From NCBI GenBank assembly GCA_003164305.1, contig PLSZ01000177.1:636-8257 (forward strand): a DNA stretch of 7,622 nucleotides. The letters run 5' to 3'. Position numbers and translations under genes: made by a program. How positions within the stretch are numbered: the first letter of the stretch is position 1; the number at the start of each line of letters is the position of its first letter. Below the pieces are notes generated by a model. The model was given only the letters and a program-made list of their open reading frames with translations, was not told the DNA's origin and made no database searches. The stretch comes from Acetobacteraceae bacterium. Its GTDB lineage: Bacteria > Pseudomonadota > Alphaproteobacteria > Acetobacterales > Acetobacteraceae. Positions 5,972-7,622 of this stretch are shown here, in pieces.

Positions 5972-6210
5972 TCCCCGTCCCGAATTTGCCGTAATATCGC
6001 CTGGGCATCGATGGTCGGGCCGGACAGCTTCACGCGGTGTTCCTCCAACCACGCGATCTTCTCCTCGCGTGTCGGGTGGGAGGGCGTCACCGGCCTGATC
6101 TCCGCCACCGGCTTCCCCTGCCGCGTGATCACCACGGCCTCACCCTTCAGCGCCTGATCGATCAGGTCCGACAGATGGCCTTCCGCTTCGGCGACATCAT
6201 GCGTGCTCAT
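5968..6210 (-). CDS. Type II antitoxin, Phd/YefM-like family
   Basis: An 80-residue antitoxin encoded directly upstream of the PIN toxin. The N-terminal half (VAEAEGHLSDLIDQALKGE followed by VVITRQGKPVAEIRPV, residues 6-41) has the Phd/YefM fold pattern used for dimerisation and DNA binding. The C-terminal part (residues 46-80) is charged and would wrap the toxin. Antitoxins of this family usually repress their own operon together with the toxin, but I found no convincing operator palindrome in the 85 bases upstream. The ATG at 6208-6210 has only a weak ribosome binding site. It is divergent from the luciferase-like oxidoreductase gene. Confidence 0.9.
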   Translation of the reverse strand: MSTHDVAEAEGHLSDLIDQALKGEAVVITRQGKPVAEIRPVTPSHPTREEKIAWLEEHRVKLSGPTIDAQAILRQIRDGD

Positions 6211-6238
6211 GGCTCAATCTACCCCGCCAAACGCCATT

Positions 6239-6266
6239 TTGTCTAACACGAAGACCCGATTACGCT
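6239..6266 (+). promoter_or_regulatory. Weak candidate promoter for the luciferase-like gene
   Basis: TTGTCT (6239-6244) and TACGCT (6261-6266) are spaced by 16 bases in the 85-base divergent gap. The -35 box matches at four positions and the -10 box at three, so this is only a possibility. No better pair was seen in the gap. Confidence 0.2.
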
Positions 6267-6295
6267 CACCGAAACCGCGTCCCGAGGTCCACCCC

Positions 6296-7150
6296 ATGCT
6301 GAAATTCGGCGTCTCCCTGTTCTTCACCGACTATTCCATGACCCCCGCCGCGCTCGCCACCGAACTGGAACAGCGGGGCTTCGAGTCCGTGTGGTCCGGC
6401 GAACACTCCCACATCCCCGCCGTCATCAAGACCCCGTTCCCCGGCGAGGGCGGCATCAAAAAGCACTACTACGACGTCATGGACCCGTTCGTGACCCTGA
6501 CCGCCGCGGCATATGCGACCAAAACGCTGAAGATCGGCACCGGCGTCTGCCTGATCGCGCAACGCGATCCGATCCAGACAGCGAAACTGGTGGCCTCGAT
6601 CGACCAGATCTCCGGCGGGCGATTTCTGTTCGGAGTCGGCGACGGCTGGAACAAGGAAGAAATCGAGGACCACGGCACCGTGTTCGAAACGCGTCACAAA
6701 CGCGCACGAGAGACCGTGGAAGCGATGAAGCAAATCTGGACCCAGACGAAAGCCGAATACCACGGCGAATTCATCGACTTCGATCCGATCATGGCCTGGC
6801 CGAAACCCATCCAAAAACCCCACCCGCCAATCCTGGTCGGCGGTGCCTTCCCATACTCCGCCCGCCGCGCCATCCGTTACGGTGACGGCTGGGTGCCCGG
6901 CAGCACCGGCGGCCATCGCGACATCGTGGACCTGATCCCACGATTCCGTCAGATGGCGGCCGAAGCGGGCAGGGACCCCGCCTCGCTGCCGATCACCGCC
7001 TGGTACCCCGCCCGAGACCTCTCGCTCATGCATCGCTACCACGTACTGGGCGTCGAACGAGCGGTGTTCACGGTTCCCTCGGCCAATGCCGAAACGGTGC
7101 TGCCGGCGCTGGACGAAATCGGTGCGTTGATGGAAGCTGTGAACCGATGA
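6296..7150 (+). CDS. LLM class oxidoreductase, F420-dependent-like (TIGR03619/Rv2161c type)
   Basis: A 284-residue luciferase-like TIM-barrel flavin or F420 enzyme. The N-terminus FGVSLFFTDYSM (4-15) and GFESVWSGEHSHIP (28-41) form the first barrel strands. KIGTGVCLIAQRDPIQTAKLVASIDQISGGRFLFGVGDGWNKEE spans 79-122, PKPIQKPHPPILVGG is at 169-183 and YGDGWVPG at 195-202. All are typical of the subgroup annotated as probable F420-dependent oxidoreductases (TIGR03619). Whether it uses F420 or FMN cannot be told, and F420 use in this organism is unproven. The ATG at 6296 has GAGG (6284-6287) 8 bases upstream; longer in-frame starts run into the antitoxin promoter region. Its stop overlaps the next gene's start as ATGA. 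A link to the nearby BVMO is plausible but unproven. Confidence 0.9.
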   Translation: MLKFGVSLFFTDYSMTPAALATELEQRGFESVWSGEHSHIPAVIKTPFPGEGGIKKHYYDVMDPFVTLTAAAYATKTLKIGTGVCLIAQRDPIQTAKLVASIDQISGGRFLFGVGDGWNKEEIEDHGTVFETRHKRARETVEAMKQIWTQTKAEYHGEFIDFDPIMAWPKPIQKPHPPILVGGAFPYSARRAIRYGDGWVPGSTGGHRDIVDLIPRFRQMAAEAGRDPASLPITAWYPARDLSLMHRYHVLGVERAVFTVPSANAETVLPALDEIGALMEAVNR

Positions 7151-7622
7151 CCCGCATATGTCTCGCTTTCTGCTGCATGATCCTGCTGATCCCCACCGCG
7201 CGCGCCGCCGCGCCCGGTCCCGAGGGCAGCCCAACCGGCGTCTGGCGCGAACAGATCCACTGGGTCCCCATGCGCGACGCGCTCGGCCTGTCGCATCTGC
7301 TCTACACGCGCATTTGCCGGCCGCGCCAGGACACGCCCGCGCGGATCGTGCTGATCAACCACGGCAGTCCACCCGACTCCAGCGCGCGTCCCGGCATGCA
7401 GCCCTCGAAATGCGACAGCGAAGCGGTGCGTTGGTTCCTCACCCGAGGCTATCTCGTCGTCATCGGCATGCGCCGCGGCTACGGCGAAACCGGCGGAGCA
7501 TGGGCTGAAGAATTCGGCTCGGCGTGCTCGGCCGAGGGCTACGCGAAAGCCGGAGTGGAAAGCGCCCGCGATCTTGATGCGTTGGTGACCTACGCGACAT
7601 CGTTGCCGTACGCGAAGCCCGA
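7147..7622 (+). CDS. Exported alpha/beta hydrolase, 5' part (runs off window)
   Basis: The frame is open from the ATG at 7147 to the end of the window, giving 158 residues with no stop. The start overlaps the previous stop as ATGA, with GGAAG (7132-7136) 10 bases upstream. Residues 1 to about 20 look like a Sec signal peptide: basic MTR, hydrophobic CLAFCCMILLI, then PTARA with a plausible cleavage after ARA. The mature part resembles alpha/beta hydrolases: IVLINHGSPP at about 73-82 would carry the oxyanion-hole HG, and GYLVVIGMRRGYGETGGAW (about 109-127) matches the strand and loop before the nucleophile elbow. The catalytic serine, acid and histidine would lie beyond the window, so activity (esterase, peptidase or other) is open. 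Several cysteines suggest disulfides in the periplasm. Confidence 0.8.
   Translation, partial: MTRICLAFCCMILLIPTARAAAPGPEGSPTGVWREQIHWVPMRDALGLSHLLYTRICRPRQDTPARIVLINHGSPPDSSARPGMQPSKCDSEAVRWFLTRGYLVVIGMRRGYGETGGAWAEEFGSACSAEGYAKAGVESARDLDALVTYATSLPYAKP

Noticed and set aside
5972..6052. N-terminal extension of the PIN toxin
   Set aside because: It is read from antitoxin coding DNA in another frame; the PIN fold begins with YLDAS, which directly follows the TTG at 5971.
6203..6295. Upstream in-frame start for the luciferase-like gene
   Set aside because: It adds residues unlike the family, overlaps the antitoxin start region, and the ATG at 6296 has a well-placed GAGG and the canonical N-terminus.
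6266..7234. Open frame of 322 codons on the minus strand
   Set aside because: It is antisense to the luciferase-like gene and crosses into the hydrolase gene; no ribosome binding site or family motif was seen.

Overview
The window is GC-rich (clearly above 60% by eye), densely packed and bacterial. An alphaproteobacterium, perhaps of the Rhodospirillales/Acetobacteraceae type, fits best. The main clue is the small DUF3126-type protein, a family I know from Alphaproteobacteria, sitting beside lipB; no rRNA or other strict marker is present, so this placement is an inference. No CRISPR array, insertion sequence or phage gene was seen.

Layout: (1) 1-914, the 3' end of cysI (assimilatory sulfite reductase hemoprotein) followed closely by a small unknown membrane protein. 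(2) 1020-2074, housekeeping genes: tRNA-Leu(GAG) on the minus strand, lipB on the plus strand divergent from it, and a DUF3126 gene convergent with lipB whose stop codon overlaps the lipB stop. (3) 2169-5543, an accessory catabolic-looking module: a TetR-family repressor on the minus strand, divergent from a short-chain dehydrogenase (SDR) and a 643-residue Baeyer-Villiger monooxygenase (BVMO) joined by an ATGA overlap. (4) 5546-6210, a minus-strand type II toxin-antitoxin pair (Phd/YefM-like antitoxin, PIN/VapC toxin). (5) 6296-7622, a luciferase-like flavin/F420 oxidoreductase joined by another ATGA overlap to an exported alpha/beta hydrolase that runs off the window.

The most interesting unit is the TetR/SDR/BVMO module. 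The SDR could oxidise a secondary alcohol to a ketone and the BVMO, which has an N-terminal extension like 4-hydroxyacetophenone monooxygenase, could insert oxygen to give an ester or lactone. The divergent TetR protein is the natural candidate for substrate-responsive control. The downstream flavin-type oxidoreductase and hydrolase may belong to the same metabolism, but the toxin-antitoxin pair separates them and the hydrolase looks exported, so that link is weak. I see no clear evidence of a wholly new kind of system. The best leads are the substrate of this module, the tRNA promoter that overlaps the lipB start, a possibly leaderless tetR transcript, and the exported hydrolase coupled to the luciferase-like enzyme.
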